DNA of 64,000 nucleotides from Orobanche coerulescens. Its lineage: Eukaryota; Streptophyta; Magnoliopsida; Lamiales; Orobanchaceae. The notes beneath the pieces are model-generated. The model was not told where the DNA came from. It saw only the letters and a program-made list of their open reading frames with translations, and made no database searches. Position 1 is the stretch's first letter, and every line of letters starts with the position of its first letter. A program made the translations under genes and the position numbers. Shown piece after piece: positions 53,700 through 64,000 of the stretch. The stretch is taken from the NCBI GenBank assembly GCA_033398695.1, contig JAWKAU010000037.1, positions 62,001 through 126,000 of the forward strand, in the 5' to 3' direction.

Positions 53700-53850
53700 A
53701 ACTGGTTTTTTCAACCCGGTTTCCGAAACCGGTTTCCCTAAAACCAGACCCAAATCGGTTTCTAACAGGAAAATGAAGAACCGGTTAGAAACCACCGGCT
53801 TTGAGCCAACTCGAACCAATTTTGATCAAAAACCGGTTTTGACCGGTTTC
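53700..53850. repeat. Right subterminal AACCGGTT repeats of the hAT
   Basis: Multiple AACCGGTT, AAACCGGTTT and related words mirror the left subterminal region. Confidence 0.8.
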
Positions 53851-53914
53851 GGTTTTAGTTTTTTTTCCGATTTTAGTTTCGGTTTCGGGTTTTTTGCCCA
53901 TCTCTAATCTGAAC

Positions 53915-55194
53915 AGTGCCTGATGCGACAGCAGCATCCTGATCGTCTGTTCTCCTCATCTCGTACAGACGTGGGGGAACAGACCCGACACTCGATGTAC
54001 CCTTTCGGTCCCACTATCCTCTGCCTCGTGTGCGGCCAAAATTCTGAGGCATATGTACACTTTGCTGCGTCTGTTGGATACTAGCTTCCTTTTGAACTGG
54101 CTGCGGTGTACGAGCTCTAAAAGACATTGCAGCTTCTTCATAGAACACCGCATGATGTCCCTCTCGACCACAATCAAAACAAGTCACGGCAGGTAGGGGG
54201 CAATTCCGTCGATAGTGCCCTGTCTGGGCACAGTTAAAGCATTTTCTGGTGACATCTGCATGGTTGATGTTGATCCTAAGTTCTTTCCGCTCCTAGATGG
54301 GTGCGGAGGTTTTTTGAAAGAATGAAAAGATGATTGGGCCTTGTGGGGCCCACTGCTCTTGATCTCTGTAAAAGTACCAGAGACTTTCTGCTTCTTGGAT
54401 TCCTTAAACTTCTCCATTGCTGCTTCCTTGATTTCGTACGCCAATGCTTTATCCTGGTATTGACAGAGAGTGGTACATTCAAAACCGGACATGTACCTCT
54501 GGATTTCTGGTTTCATCCTCATATCGAAATAGATCATCATTTCTGCATCTGTTCTGACCATATGTCGAACAAATGCCAGCTGATGATTAAACGTCTTAAT
54601 TGTCTGGGATACGGGTTCGCCTAATGGATATGCGGTAAAAAAATCCCGAACTTTGGCTTCCCTCATAGGACGAGGGCAGTACTGAGCTTCCATCATCAAT
54701 TTAAATTCTGTCGAGTCAGCATCATGATCTGCAGGCCGGATGGCTTCCCACCACTCGGATGCTTCCCCTATCAGAAAGTACTGAGCAATAGAGGCTCTCC
54801 GGTCATCTGGGCAATTAATTCTGGCAAAGATTTTCTCCAATTCCTTCAACCAATGGTCCCATGTGGGAGTCTCAGAAAAGCCGTCGAATTTGGGTGGTTG
54901 CATCTTTGCCAGCCATCGGTCACCTCGATTTCCCATGTCTGGAATCCCTTGCTGTCTATCTCCCTGCTGTAATCCCACCGCCACCTGCATTCGGTCCACG
55001 ACCTGGGCGAACTGAGTCATCTGGTTCACCACCTGACGAAGGATTTCGGGCACAATAGGTTCCGGTTCATTATTAATAGATCTCTGTGGCTCGCCTGAGC
55101 TGTGGCTGGCCTGGTTAGAAGGCGAAGCTTCTCTTTCGGCATTCCTACGTCCGCATCCACGACCGCGACCACGTCCACGTCCACCTCTCAACAT
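53915..55194 (-). pseudogene. Tekay unit X gag
   Basis: The ATG is at 55194 (MLRGGRGRGRGRGCGRR, an Arg/Gly-rich start). The gag domain follows: PKFDGFSETPTWDHWLKELE, ASIAQYFLIGEASEWWEAIR, LMMEAQYCPRPMREAKVRDFF and DMRMKPEIQRYMSGFE. ORF 55263-54184 ends out of frame after a small loss near 54280. In the shifted frame, zinc knuckle 1 CFNCAQTGHYRRNC is intact and knuckle 2 is CFDCGREGHHAVFY with the last Cys lost. The hAT element follows at 53906. 55195-55428 is the leader. Confidence 0.9.
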
Positions 55195-55411
55195 ACTGTA
55201 AGCGTAAATACTCAATATACAGGAAACAATATCGTTAAAATGTTCATGTATAAAGAGGTACAATACGTAAGAATGAGATAGAGTTTAGGAACTTACAACC
55301 ACCGTTCGCATGAAGACGTAGGCAGTACAGTGATGTTATTCACGGCCGGTTACCTCAAAAGACGTATATGACCCCTATTTTAACCCAATGGCCAAGATAT
55401 CCATAATCTTA

Positions 55412-55423
55412 GCTCTGATACTA
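55412..55423 (-). other. Unit X primer binding site, initiator Met (one mismatch)
   Basis: On the minus strand TAGTATCAGAGC, 5 bp from LTR B. Unit Z has TTGTATCAGAGC at 57576-57587. Confidence 0.8.
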
Positions 55424-55428
55424 TATTC

Positions 55429-56487
55429 TGTAACACCCCCTATATATTCAGGAATATTACATCTCCGTAAATTCTTTACATAAGAATTTACAAGGCTAAA
55501 GAAACTAAAAAGACATTAACAGATACCACTGTATATGAATAACGGAAATAAGGTACAACAATTCTGACCGATACTGAAATACAAATGCCCAAAGGAAGAG
55601 TATTAATACATTACCAAATTCAATTCATCATAAACGACTACGTACTCAAGTACTTATTAAAACGATACAAACAACAGACAAATAAACCCAGCCGGAACAT
55701 CACTTTGCACCCTCGTCGTCATGCAACTCCAGTGGTTGTTTCCCTGCTCTCCTGGATCCTGAACATAAATAAATGTTCACCCCCGAAGCGGTTAGCACAA
55801 TGATTGCTAGTACAAGTACCACAACATATTATTCAACATTTCACGAAGAACAATAATAACATAAATGACAAAAGAACCAACGAGCCTTCTCCTGTGAGAA
55901 ACTCAATAATAACATACACCCATGATAATCACAACATGATATCACAACATACACATGGTAATTCCAATGATCTAGCGTTCACTGCCTAGACCCCCCCGAT
56001 GATTCTGTCAAACCAACCCGAGGTGGAAAAACCCGTCTGATGATCCAGCGCACGCTAGCATAGATCCCCCGATGATCCCGTTGGACCAACACGAGGTGGA
56101 CATACAACAACGACATACATGTTCAACAATATGTATAACATCAATACATAAACTAATTAAGGTACTTGCCTTGATTCGAAGACAAGAATACTACTTCCAC
56201 GAAAAACAAAACACCCAAAGGTCGCCCCTTTGATCAATCACGTAGCAAGCTCGATCCTTAACAAAAGAAACAATATAGAATTTATCTCACGTCGTACGAA
56301 TATCTAACAATCCAATTTATGGCCGAAAGCTCATAAAAAGTAATCTTCCTGAACTGCTTAGCGTACGCTACGTATTCTATGTAGCGTGTGTTAAGCCTGC
56401 TCGTTAGCGCACGTAAACAACGAAGCCTAGCGTACGTTAACTATGTATCGACAGTCCGCTCTGATCAACCGACTGACTCGCCTGATG
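55429..56487 (-). mobile_element. Tekay LTR B, truncated (5' LTR of X, 3' LTR of Z)
   Basis: It opens TGTAACACCCCC at 55429 and matches LTR C (57593 on) to GACTCGCCTGATG (56475-56487). LTR C continues into ACATAA, whereas here gag sequence follows. The missing half of the LTR, including the promoter, was removed together with pol of unit Z. Confidence 0.88.
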
Positions 56488-57358
56488 TCTGGGCCTTGCG
56501 GGGCCCACTGCTCCTGTGCTCTGTAAAAGTACCAGAGAGTTTCTGCTTCTTAGATTCCTTAAACTTCTCAATTGCTGCTTCCTTGATTTCGTATGCCAAT
56601 GCTTTATCCTGGTATTGATGGAGAGTGGTACATTCAAAACTGGACATGTACCACTGGATTTCTGGTTTCATCCTCATATCGAAATGGATCATCATTTCTG
56701 CATCTGTTCTGACCAGATGTCGAACAAATGCCAGTTGCTGGTTAAACGTCTTAATTATCTGGGATATGGGTTCGTCTGATGGTTGTGCGGAGAAAAATTC
56801 CCGAACTGTGGCTTCCCTCACAAGACGAGGGCAGTACTGAGCTTCCATCATCAATTTAAATTCTATCCTGGCAGCATCATGATCTGCAGGCCGGATGGCT
56901 TCCCACCACTCGAATGCTTCCCCTATCAGAAAGTACTGAGCAATAGAGGCTCCCCGGTCGTCTGGGCAATTAATTCCGGCAAAGATTTTCTCCAATTCCT
57001 TCAACCATTGGTCCCATATTGGAGTCTCAGAAAAGCCGTCGAATTTGGGTGGTTGCATCTTCGCCACCTCTTGCAGCCATCGGTCACCTCGATTTCCCAT
57101 GTCTGGAATCCCTTGCTGTCTATCTCCCTGCTGTAATCCAATCGCCACCTACATTCGGTCCACGACCTGGGCGAACTGAGTCATCTGGTTCACCGCCTGA
57201 CGAAGGATTTCGGGCACAGCAGGTTCCAGTTCATTATTAATAGATCTCTCTGGCTCGCTTGAGCTGTGGCTGGCCTGGTTAGAAGGCGAAGCTTCTCTTT
57301 CGGCATTCCTTCGTCCGCGTCCACGATCACGACCACATCCACGTCCACCTCTCAACAT
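56484..57358 (-). pseudogene. Tekay unit Z gag remnant
   Basis: The ATG is at 57358 (MLRGGRGCGRDRGRG). A stop at about 57149 follows VDRM. Gag then reads PKFDGFSETPIWDQWLKELE, GEAFEWWEAIR and MSSFECTTLHQYQDKALAYE to EHRSSGPRKAQ, where it joins LTR B. GATG is shared by the LTR and gag sequences at the breakpoint (56484-56487), indicating a microhomology deletion. Zinc knuckles and all of pol are absent. Confidence 0.88.
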
Positions 57359-57575
57359 ACTGTAAGCGTAAATACTCAATATACAGGAAACAATATCGCT
57401 CAAATGTTCAAGTATAAAGAGGTACAATATGTAAGAATGAGATAGAGTTTAGGAACTTACAACCACCGTTCGCATGAAGACGTAGGCAGTACAGTGATGT
57501 TATTCACGGCCGGTTACCTCAAAAGACGTATATGACCCTAATTTTAACCCAATGGCTAAGATATCCATAATCTTA

Positions 57576-57587
57576 GCTCTGATACAA
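57576..57587 (-). other. Unit Z primer binding site, initiator Met
   Basis: TTGTATCAGAGC on the minus strand (one mismatch), 5 bp from LTR C; 57359-57575 is the leader of Z. Confidence 0.8.
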
Positions 57588-57592
57588 TATTC

Positions 57593-59810
57593 TGTAACAC
57601 CCCCGATATATTCAGGAATATTACAACGCCGTAAATTCTTTACATAAGAATTTACAAGGCTAAAGAAACTAAAAAGACATTAACAGATACCACTATATAT
57701 AAATAACGGAAATAAGGTACATGATTCGACCGATCTTGAAATACAAATGACAAAATGAAGAGTATTAATACATTACAAAATCAAATTCATAATAAACGAC
57801 TACTTAATCGAGTTCTTATTAAAACGATACATAAAACAGTCAATTAAACCTGGCCGGAACATAACTCTGCACCCTCATCGTCATGCAACTCCAGTGGTTG
57901 TTTCCTTGCTCTCCTGGATCCTGAACATAAACAAATATTCACCCCCAAAGGGGTTAGCACAACGATTGCTAGTACAAGTACCACAACATATTATTCAACA
58001 TTTCACGAAGAACAATAATAACATAAATGACAAAAGAACCAACGAGCCTTCTCCTGTGAGAAACTCAATAATAACATACACCCATGATAATCACAGCATG
58101 ATATCACAACATACACATGGTAATTCCAATCATCTAGCGTTCACTGCCTAGACCCCCCTGATGATTCCGTCAAACCAACCCGAGGTGGAAAAACCCGTCC
58201 GATGATCCAGCGCATGCTAGCATAGATCCCCCGATGATCCCGTTGGACCAACACGAGGTGGACATACAACAACGACATACATGTTCAACAATATGTATAA
58301 CATCAATACATAAAATAATTAAGGTACTTGCCTCGATTTGAAGATAAGAATACTACTTCCACGAAAAACAAAACACCCGAAGTTCGCCCCTTTGATCAAT
58401 CACGTAGCAAGCTCGAACCTTAACAAAAGAAATAATATAGAATTTATCTCACGTCGTACGAATGTCTAACAATCCAATTTACGGTCGAAAGCTCATAAAA
58501 AGTAATCTTCCTGAACTGCTTAGCGTACGCTACGTATTCTATGTAGCGTGTGTTAAGCCTGCTCGTTAGCGCACATAAACAACGAAGCCTAGCGTACGTT
58601 AACTATGTATCGACAGTCCTCTATGATCAATCGACTGACTCGCCTGATGACATAATGTACGTTACGTACCAAACATAACGTACGTTAACTTATGCCCGAT
58701 AGCGCACGTTAATCTACATAGCTTAGCGTGCTCTAATCATGCATGGCAGTTCACTACTGGGCAGTAGACTGTTCTACGGTGATGAAATTATGAACTCCTC
58801 AGTGATTAACGTACGTTATCCGTCTACATGTCATGTTCATAAACTTATGAATGATATTACGGATTCAAACATCTTGAATTCAAGGAAATGAATATCATCA
58901 CAACTCTTATATCCAACTCGATTATCATTCTCATGTGAAGTTCGTGATTTCAGGTTGATGCACTAGATTCCATTGTCGTTTATATATTCAGACTTCATCT
59001 TAAATGTGAACTAACAATTCCAATTACGATGTTCCAACAACAATATCATCAGCATAAACATTCCAATCTTCTAAACATGATATTTGTTTCGAATAAATCA
59101 CCAATGGAACTCAATATCTTGATAGCATGATCATCTTGTTCTTCAGAACATGAATCTAAGGCTGGAGATAGAATTAACATACCTTAATATGACGAAATCA
59201 CTGAGCCAAAAAGGTAGAATCCGACTCCGGTTGGTTGTATGCCAATCCAAGGTGCTACTCCACTTCAATGATCAATCACAAGTAATATCCAATCCTTAAT
59301 GAATCAAGTAGAGGTGGTCTAAGTGTTTAAGGAAGATATAATGCTCTCTGGTCTCTCAAGAATGAAGGATACTCGAAGGAAATGAGAAGAAAATGGAGTG
59401 TTGTCCCTTATATAAAGTTTCTGCACACTAGCTGATTAGCGCACGCTATCATACAATCCTTAGCGCATGCTAATAAACGTTGACTCCAAAACTATCCAGG
59501 TTTGCCCGCGAGAATCTTATCCGGACCCACGTCCGGCTGGCACATGTGCTAGCCGCCCAGCTCAATAATTGATTGCCTAGCGCACGCAATTCTTCATTCA
59601 TAGCGTGTGCTAGTTATAGCCGATAACGCACGTTAAGCTACATTCTTTAGCGTGCGCTATCACGAGTTTGCATGAGAAATTTTGCAGGTTGTTATACTTA
59701 TGTACAAGGATAAAAATGTGAGAAATAACATACTCCAATTATCGAGCAATTCCGAATAATACAGGGTTCAAATACAGATGAAATACACATTAATAAATCT
59801 GGATATTACA
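57593..59810 (-). mobile_element. Tekay LTR C, complete (5' LTR of Z, 3' LTR of Y), 2.2 kb
   Basis: TGTAACACCCCC (57593) to GATATTACA (59810). It has a primer site on the left side and a pol end on the right side, so one LTR serves two units. It has the conserved box GGTACTTGCCTCG (58323-58335), a palindrome cluster (58517-58725), TATATAA on the minus strand (59414-59408) and the upstream palindrome cluster (59430-59660). Confidence 0.92.
59408..59660 (-). promoter_or_regulatory. Tekay LTR C promoter with palindrome cluster
   Basis: TATATAA at 59414-59408. Upstream are TTAGCGCACGCTA, TTAGCGCATGCTAA, CTAGCGCACGCAA, ATAGCGTGTGCTAG and TTAGCGTGCGCTA within 250 bp. Confidence 0.65.
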
Positions 59811-59845
59811 TACTCAACTACTAAAAAGGAGTTTCGTCACGAAAC

Positions 59846-61297
59846 TCAAGACGAAAAGAACTCTGGATATCTGGACTTCATGCTATCTTCCATTTCCCAT
59901 GTGGCTTCTTCCACTCTGTGGCGTGACCACTGAACTTTGACCAAAACGATTGGTTTGTTCCTTAACTACTTAACTCGAGTCTCGAGTATCTTGACTGGTC
60001 TTTCTTCAAATGTTCCATCCTGAGCGACTTCGATTTCTCTAAAATAGATGACATGACTAGGATCCGGTATATATCTCCGTAACTGGGATACGTGAAACAC
60101 GTTATCAACATGGCTCAATGATGGCGGTAATGACAATCTGTATGCCAACTCTCTAACTCTCTCAAGGATCTCGAATGGTTCGATATATCTCGGACTCAGG
60201 TTTCCCTTCCTTCCAAAACGAAAGATTCCCCGAGTAGGGGAAACCTTTAAAAGTACATGGTCTCTAGTACTAAACTCCAATGGGCGACGACGTACATCTG
60301 CATAAGATTTCTGTCGAATCTGGGCGGTCAACAGCCTTTCACGAATCAAGGCTATTTTCTCTCATGTCTGTACGATCAACTCTGGTTCTGTCCCGATCAA
60401 GTCTGATGAATCGTCCCAACATAGGGCCGATCTGCATCTCCTCCCGTATAATGCCTCAAACGGTGCCATCTTAATGGAACCATGCCAACTGTTGTTGTAG
60501 GTAAATTCAATCAACAGTATATGAACTTCCCAATCGTTTGTCCAATCTAAGGCACAGGCCCTCAGCATGTCTTCCACCAGTTGGATAGTCCTCTCGGATT
60601 GTCCATCTGTCTGCGGATGATAAGCTGTACTGAAGTTCAATTCGGTCCCCAAGGCCTTATGAACTGCTTTCCAAAAATGAGACACAAAACGGCCATCTCG
60701 ATCAGAAATAATGGTCTTCGGCGTACCATACAGTCGGACTATCTCTGAAATAAATACCCTTGCCAACCTCTCTGGTCCCCACGTATCCTTAATGCCTAGG
60801 AAATAAGCTGATTTGGTTAAACGATCAACTATCACCCAAATCATGTTCATTCCTGTCTTGGTTCTCAGCATACTAGTGATAAAGTTCATCGATATATCCT
60901 CCCACTTCCATTCAGGAATCGGGAGCGGCTTCAACATCCCGGTAGGTCGTTGATGCTCGATCTTAACCTACTGACAAGTTAAGCATTTCGAAACATAATC
61001 CACTATATCTTTCTTCATGTTGCCCCGCCAAAAGTTCTGCTTCAAGTCCTTATACATCTTACTGGTGCCCGGGTGGATAGAATAGGGCCAGCTGTGAGCT
61101 TCCTTCATAATCGTCTGTTTCAGAACATCGACATCGGGAACACAGAGTCGGTTCTGAAATCTCAAAACTCGATCATCATGAATTACGAATCCGGGGGCCT
61201 TCCTTTTGATCACTTCATCACGTAACCGAATCATCAAAGGATCATCTATTTGCTTAGATTTGATTTCTTCGGTTAACGATGAAGTTATTTCCATCAC
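59846..61297 (-). pseudogene. Tekay unit Y integrase with chromodomain remnant
   Basis: The zinc-binding part is ORF 61297-60968 (HPGTSKMYKDLK, CLTCQ, then a stop replacing Gln). The core is ORF 60937-60362, where the first catalytic Asp is Asn (ISMNFITS; unit X has MDF) while IISDRDGRF and DGQSERTIQ remain. A break at about 60360 separates ORF 60349-59966 with the GPF/Y module and LSLPPSLSHVDNVFHVSQLR. A stop after RVK (about 59966) precedes the chromodomain remnant (LRNKPIVLVKVQWSRH), which is then out of frame. Inactive by substitution and stops. Confidence 0.9.
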
Positions 61298-61303
61298 GCA
61301 CAG

Positions 61304-61745
61304 TTATCCTTGGACTCTTTGTAACCATACTTCAATTCCTTCTCGAATCATCTCACGTTGAATGCTGAGTTGGGAGGTCAGAGTCTCCAGCATCTGGATA
61401 GAAACAGGCTTGCGGCTAAGTACATCGGCCACTACATTTGCTTTGCCTGGATGATAAAGAATCTCCAAGTCATAGTCCTTAATAAGTTCCAGCCATCTCC
61501 TTTTCCGCATGTTCAACTCTTTCTGACTGAAGATGTATTTGAGACTCTTGTGATGCGTAAAGATCTGACAGTGAGTCCCGAACAGGTAATGCCTCCAGAT
61601 TTTCAAAGCAAAAACTACTGCTGCTAGCTCCAAATCATGCGTTGGGTAATTCACTTCATAAGGTTTTAGCTGTCGTGACGCATAAGCGATCACCTTATCA
61701 TTCTGCATCAATACGCATTCGAGTCCTTGGTTCGAAGCATCACTG
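61304..61745 (-). pseudogene. Tekay unit Y RNase H
   Basis: ORF 61711-61304 has [49 protein letters not shown] (MDHKS in X) and ADVLSRK (ADALSRK in X). The Asp-to-His change in the DHKS motif and other changes suggest decay. 61746-61953 carries the broken connection from RT. Confidence 0.88.
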
Positions 61746-61953
61746 TAAACTATAAATCCTCCAGTTCCCTATGGAAGTGTTAAAATCAGTGCTGTCGTCA
61801 ATCTCTTTTCAATTCATCAAAGCTTTTCTGGCACAACTCGTTCCACTCAAACTTTTGTGTTTTCTGCAGTAGTCGAGTTAGTTGGCGGGAAATTTTGGAA
61901 AACCTTTCCACGAACCGACGATAATACCCAGCAAGTCCTAAGAAACTTCAGAC

Positions 61954-63252
61954 TTATTTCACGTTCTTTGGAGGCTTCCAATACATAACCACTTTGATCT
62001 TCTGAGGATCTACTCGGACTCTTTCAGCTGATACCACATGGCCGAGGAACATTACTTCCTTTAGCCAGAATTCACACTTAGAAAGTTTGGCGTATAATTG
62101 CTCGCTTCTCAAAAGTTCCAAAGCAATCCGCAAATGCTGTGTATGTTCTTCCGGACTCTTGGAATAAACTAGAATGTCATCAATGAACACAACTACAAAC
62201 TTATCCAAATATTCGATGAACACTCGGTTCATCAATTGCATGAATACAGCAGGTGCATTAGTGAGACCAAACGGCATCACTACAAACTCATAATGTCCGT
62301 AACGAGTTCTTAATGCTGACTTTGGAACATCAGATTCATTAATCCTCAGTTGATGGTATCCTGATCTCAGATCTATTTTAGAAAATACTGTGGCTCCTTG
62401 CAACTGGTCAAAAAAATCATCAATCCGTGGTAATGGATACTTGTTCTTAATCGTCATTTTGTTCAGCTCTCGACAGTCAATACATAGTCCAAGCAATCCA
62501 TCCTTCTTCCGGACAAAAAGAACTGGTGCTCCCCAGGGCGAAACGCTCGGCTGGATATAGCCTTTGTCCAGTAACTCCTCTAGCTGCTTTTTAAGTTCGT
62601 ACATCTCAGTAGGTGCCATACGATACGGCACCTTGGAAATTGGTGTAGCTCCGGGTTCCAGCTCAATGGTGAATTCTACATCCCGTCGTGGAGGTAGTCC
62701 AGGTAACTCATCAGGGAATACATCCGCAAATTCGTTCACAACATGGATGGATGAAAGTTCCACAATTTCGTCTTCTTTCTTCATTGCATAGCACCAGTAT
62801 CCAATACAACCCTGTTTCAACATTTTGACCGCTTTCATCACCTTGATCAACTTTCCTGAGCTTCCTGGTTTCCATCCTTCAAACAGTATTTCGGAACCAT
62901 CGTCATCAATCAGCGAGATATTCCTCCTTCGGTAGTTTACAATAGCTCCATATCGATTAAGCCAATCAACTTCGAGTATCAGGTCGTCTTCTTGCATTTC
63001 TATCACAATCAGATTTGAGAGCCACTCTCTGCCTCCAAACGATACAGGAAAATCTCTAGTTTCTAAGTTTCCAACAATCCTTTCTCCACTCAGTAAACCA
63101 ACAACATAAGGTTCACAATTATGAAAACCAGAAATATTTAAACGAGTTAGACAAGATAAGGATATAAATGAATGTGTGGCTCCTGTATCGAATGAAACGC
63201 TAACTGGCTGGGAAAGTATCTCGAGCGATGCACGATGCGGCAAAGACATCAC
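61954..63252 (-). pseudogene. Tekay unit Y protease and reverse transcriptase (open frame)
   Basis: An open frame of about 432 codons. The protease active site is [13 protein letters not shown] (residues 19-31). Then [16 protein letters not shown], the RT finger motifs ([41 protein letters not shown] where X has CIDYRELNK), [33 protein letters not shown] and catalytic [11 protein letters not shown], ending [11 protein letters not shown]. This is the best-preserved enzyme segment of the array. Gag on one side and RNase H on the other are out of frame. Confidence 0.93.
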
Positions 63253-64000
63253 GATCGTCTGTTCTCCTCATCTCATACAGACGTGGGGGAACAGACCCGG
63301 CACTCGATGTACCCTTTCGGTCCCACTGTCATCTGCCTCGTCTGTGGCCAAAATTCTGAGGCTTCTGTACACTTTGTTGCGTCTGTTGGATACTAGCTTC
63401 CTTTTGAACTGGCTGCGGTGTACGAGCTCTAAAAGACTTTGCAGCTTCTTCACAGAACACCGCACGATGTCCCTCTCGACCACAATCAAAACAAGTCACG
63501 ACAGGTAGCGGGAAATTCCATCGATAGTGCCCTGTCTGGGCACAGTTAAAGCATTTTCTGGTGACATCTGTCATGGTTGATGCTGCTCCGAAGTTCTTTC
63601 CGCTGCTATATGGGTGCAGAGGTTTCTTGAAAGAATGAAAAGATGACTGGGCCTTGCGGGGCCCACTGCTCTTGTGCTCTGTAAAAGTACCAGAGAGTTT
63701 CTGCTTCTTAGATTCCTTAAACTTCTCCATTGCTGCTTCCTTGATTTCGTATGCCAATGCTTTATCCTGGTATTGACGGAGAGTGGTACATTCAAAACTG
63801 GACATGTACCACTGGATTTCTGGTTTCATCCTCATATCGAAATGGATCATCATTTCTGCATCTATCCTGACCAGATGTCGAACAAATGCCAGTTGCTGGT
63901 TAAACGTCTTAATTATCTGGGATATGGGCTCGTCTGATGGTTGTGCGGAGAAAAATTCCCGAACTTTGGCTTCCCTCACAAGACGAGGGCAGTACTGAGC
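63253..64000 (-). pseudogene. Tekay unit Y gag, C-terminal part (runs off the window)
   Basis: ORF 63979-63329 starts inside the gag domain (VREFFSAQPSDEPISQ), then MKPEIQWYMSSFECTTL and ALAYEIKEAAMEKF. Zinc knuckle 1 is CFNCAQTGHYRWNF (last Cys lost) and knuckle 2 CFDCGREGHRAVFC is intact. The frame closes at GHRRGR (63329). The N-terminal half, leader and 5' LTR lie to the right of the window. Confidence 0.9.

Larger units (their letters stand above)
47318..53906 (-). mobile_element. hAT transposon, 6.6 kb including a nested LINE
   Basis: The ends are TAGGGGTGTACAA (47318) and, on the other strand, TAGAGATGGGCAA (53906). An exact 8-bp target duplication ATCTGAAC flanks it (47310-47317 and 53907-53914), the hAT standard. 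Subterminal regions carry many AACCGGTT palindromes (47340-47530 and 53700-53850), the usual form of transposase-binding arrays. Transposase is on the minus strand. Without the LINE and one TSD copy the element would be about 3.04 kb. Confidence 0.95.

Overview
The window is repeat-dense plant nuclear DNA. It holds Ty1/copia and Ty3/gypsy LTR retrotransposons primed by initiator-Met tRNA, a Tat-lineage gypsy element, an RTE-type LINE, a hAT and a CACTA transposon, plus plant-type 14-3-3, nucleolin, nuclear-pore-anchor and HSP90 fragments. An angiosperm, most likely a eudicot, fits; the species cannot be named from the sequence. No intact host gene, rRNA, tRNA or CRISPR array is seen. Almost everything is transposable-element sequence, much of it inserted into other elements.

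Layout. 1-6204: a minus-strand non-autonomous gypsy-type element (G1) with ~2.95 kb LTRs and no pol. 6205-6564: the end of a related plus-strand LTR that G1 interrupted. 6565-9787: an old, ORF-rich segment of unknown identity with a poly(A) signal. 9788-14236: a minus-strand gypsy element (G2) with a 3.05 kb LTR and only gag left. 14237-16676: a decayed copia element (C0) with an LTR-like segment and an RT fragment. 16677-23582: a plus-strand gypsy LTR (G3) split by a 3.85 kb CACTA transposon (17443-21293) that carries pieces of at least three host genes. 23583-26546: a copia LTR (C1) containing a polyadenylated 5'-truncated HSP90 retrocopy, then a gag start. 26547-29827: a minus-strand copia element (C2) that carries gag only. 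29828-64000: a minus-strand Tekay-type chromovirus array (units X, Z, Y) whose successive units share LTRs. Its first LTR is split by a complete Tat element (30013-41922, 5-bp target duplication). Its X unit is split by a hAT element (47318-53906, 8-bp duplication), which is itself split by an LINE (49243-52772, 18-bp duplication).

How the parts relate. None of the autonomous-looking elements is intact: stops, frameshifts and lost catalytic residues are visible in X, Y, Tat, hAT and LINE. The nesting order gives relative ages, with LINE younger than hAT, hAT younger than Tekay X, Tat younger than Tekay LTR A, and CACTA younger than LTR G3. From 9788 rightward, each left border interrupts the previous element and no matching right half is seen. 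The window may therefore be the left side of a nest about seven layers deep.

The most notable signals are: (i) arrays of a 12-bp near-palindrome (TARCGYRCGYTA type) next to the TATA boxes of both gypsy and copia LTRs; (ii) the multi-gene CACTA capture with exon-intron structure kept; (iii) the HSP90 retrocopy inside an LTR; (iv) a spliced antisense gene with its own TATA box in the Tat element; (v) the shared-LTR Tekay array with a microhomology deletion.
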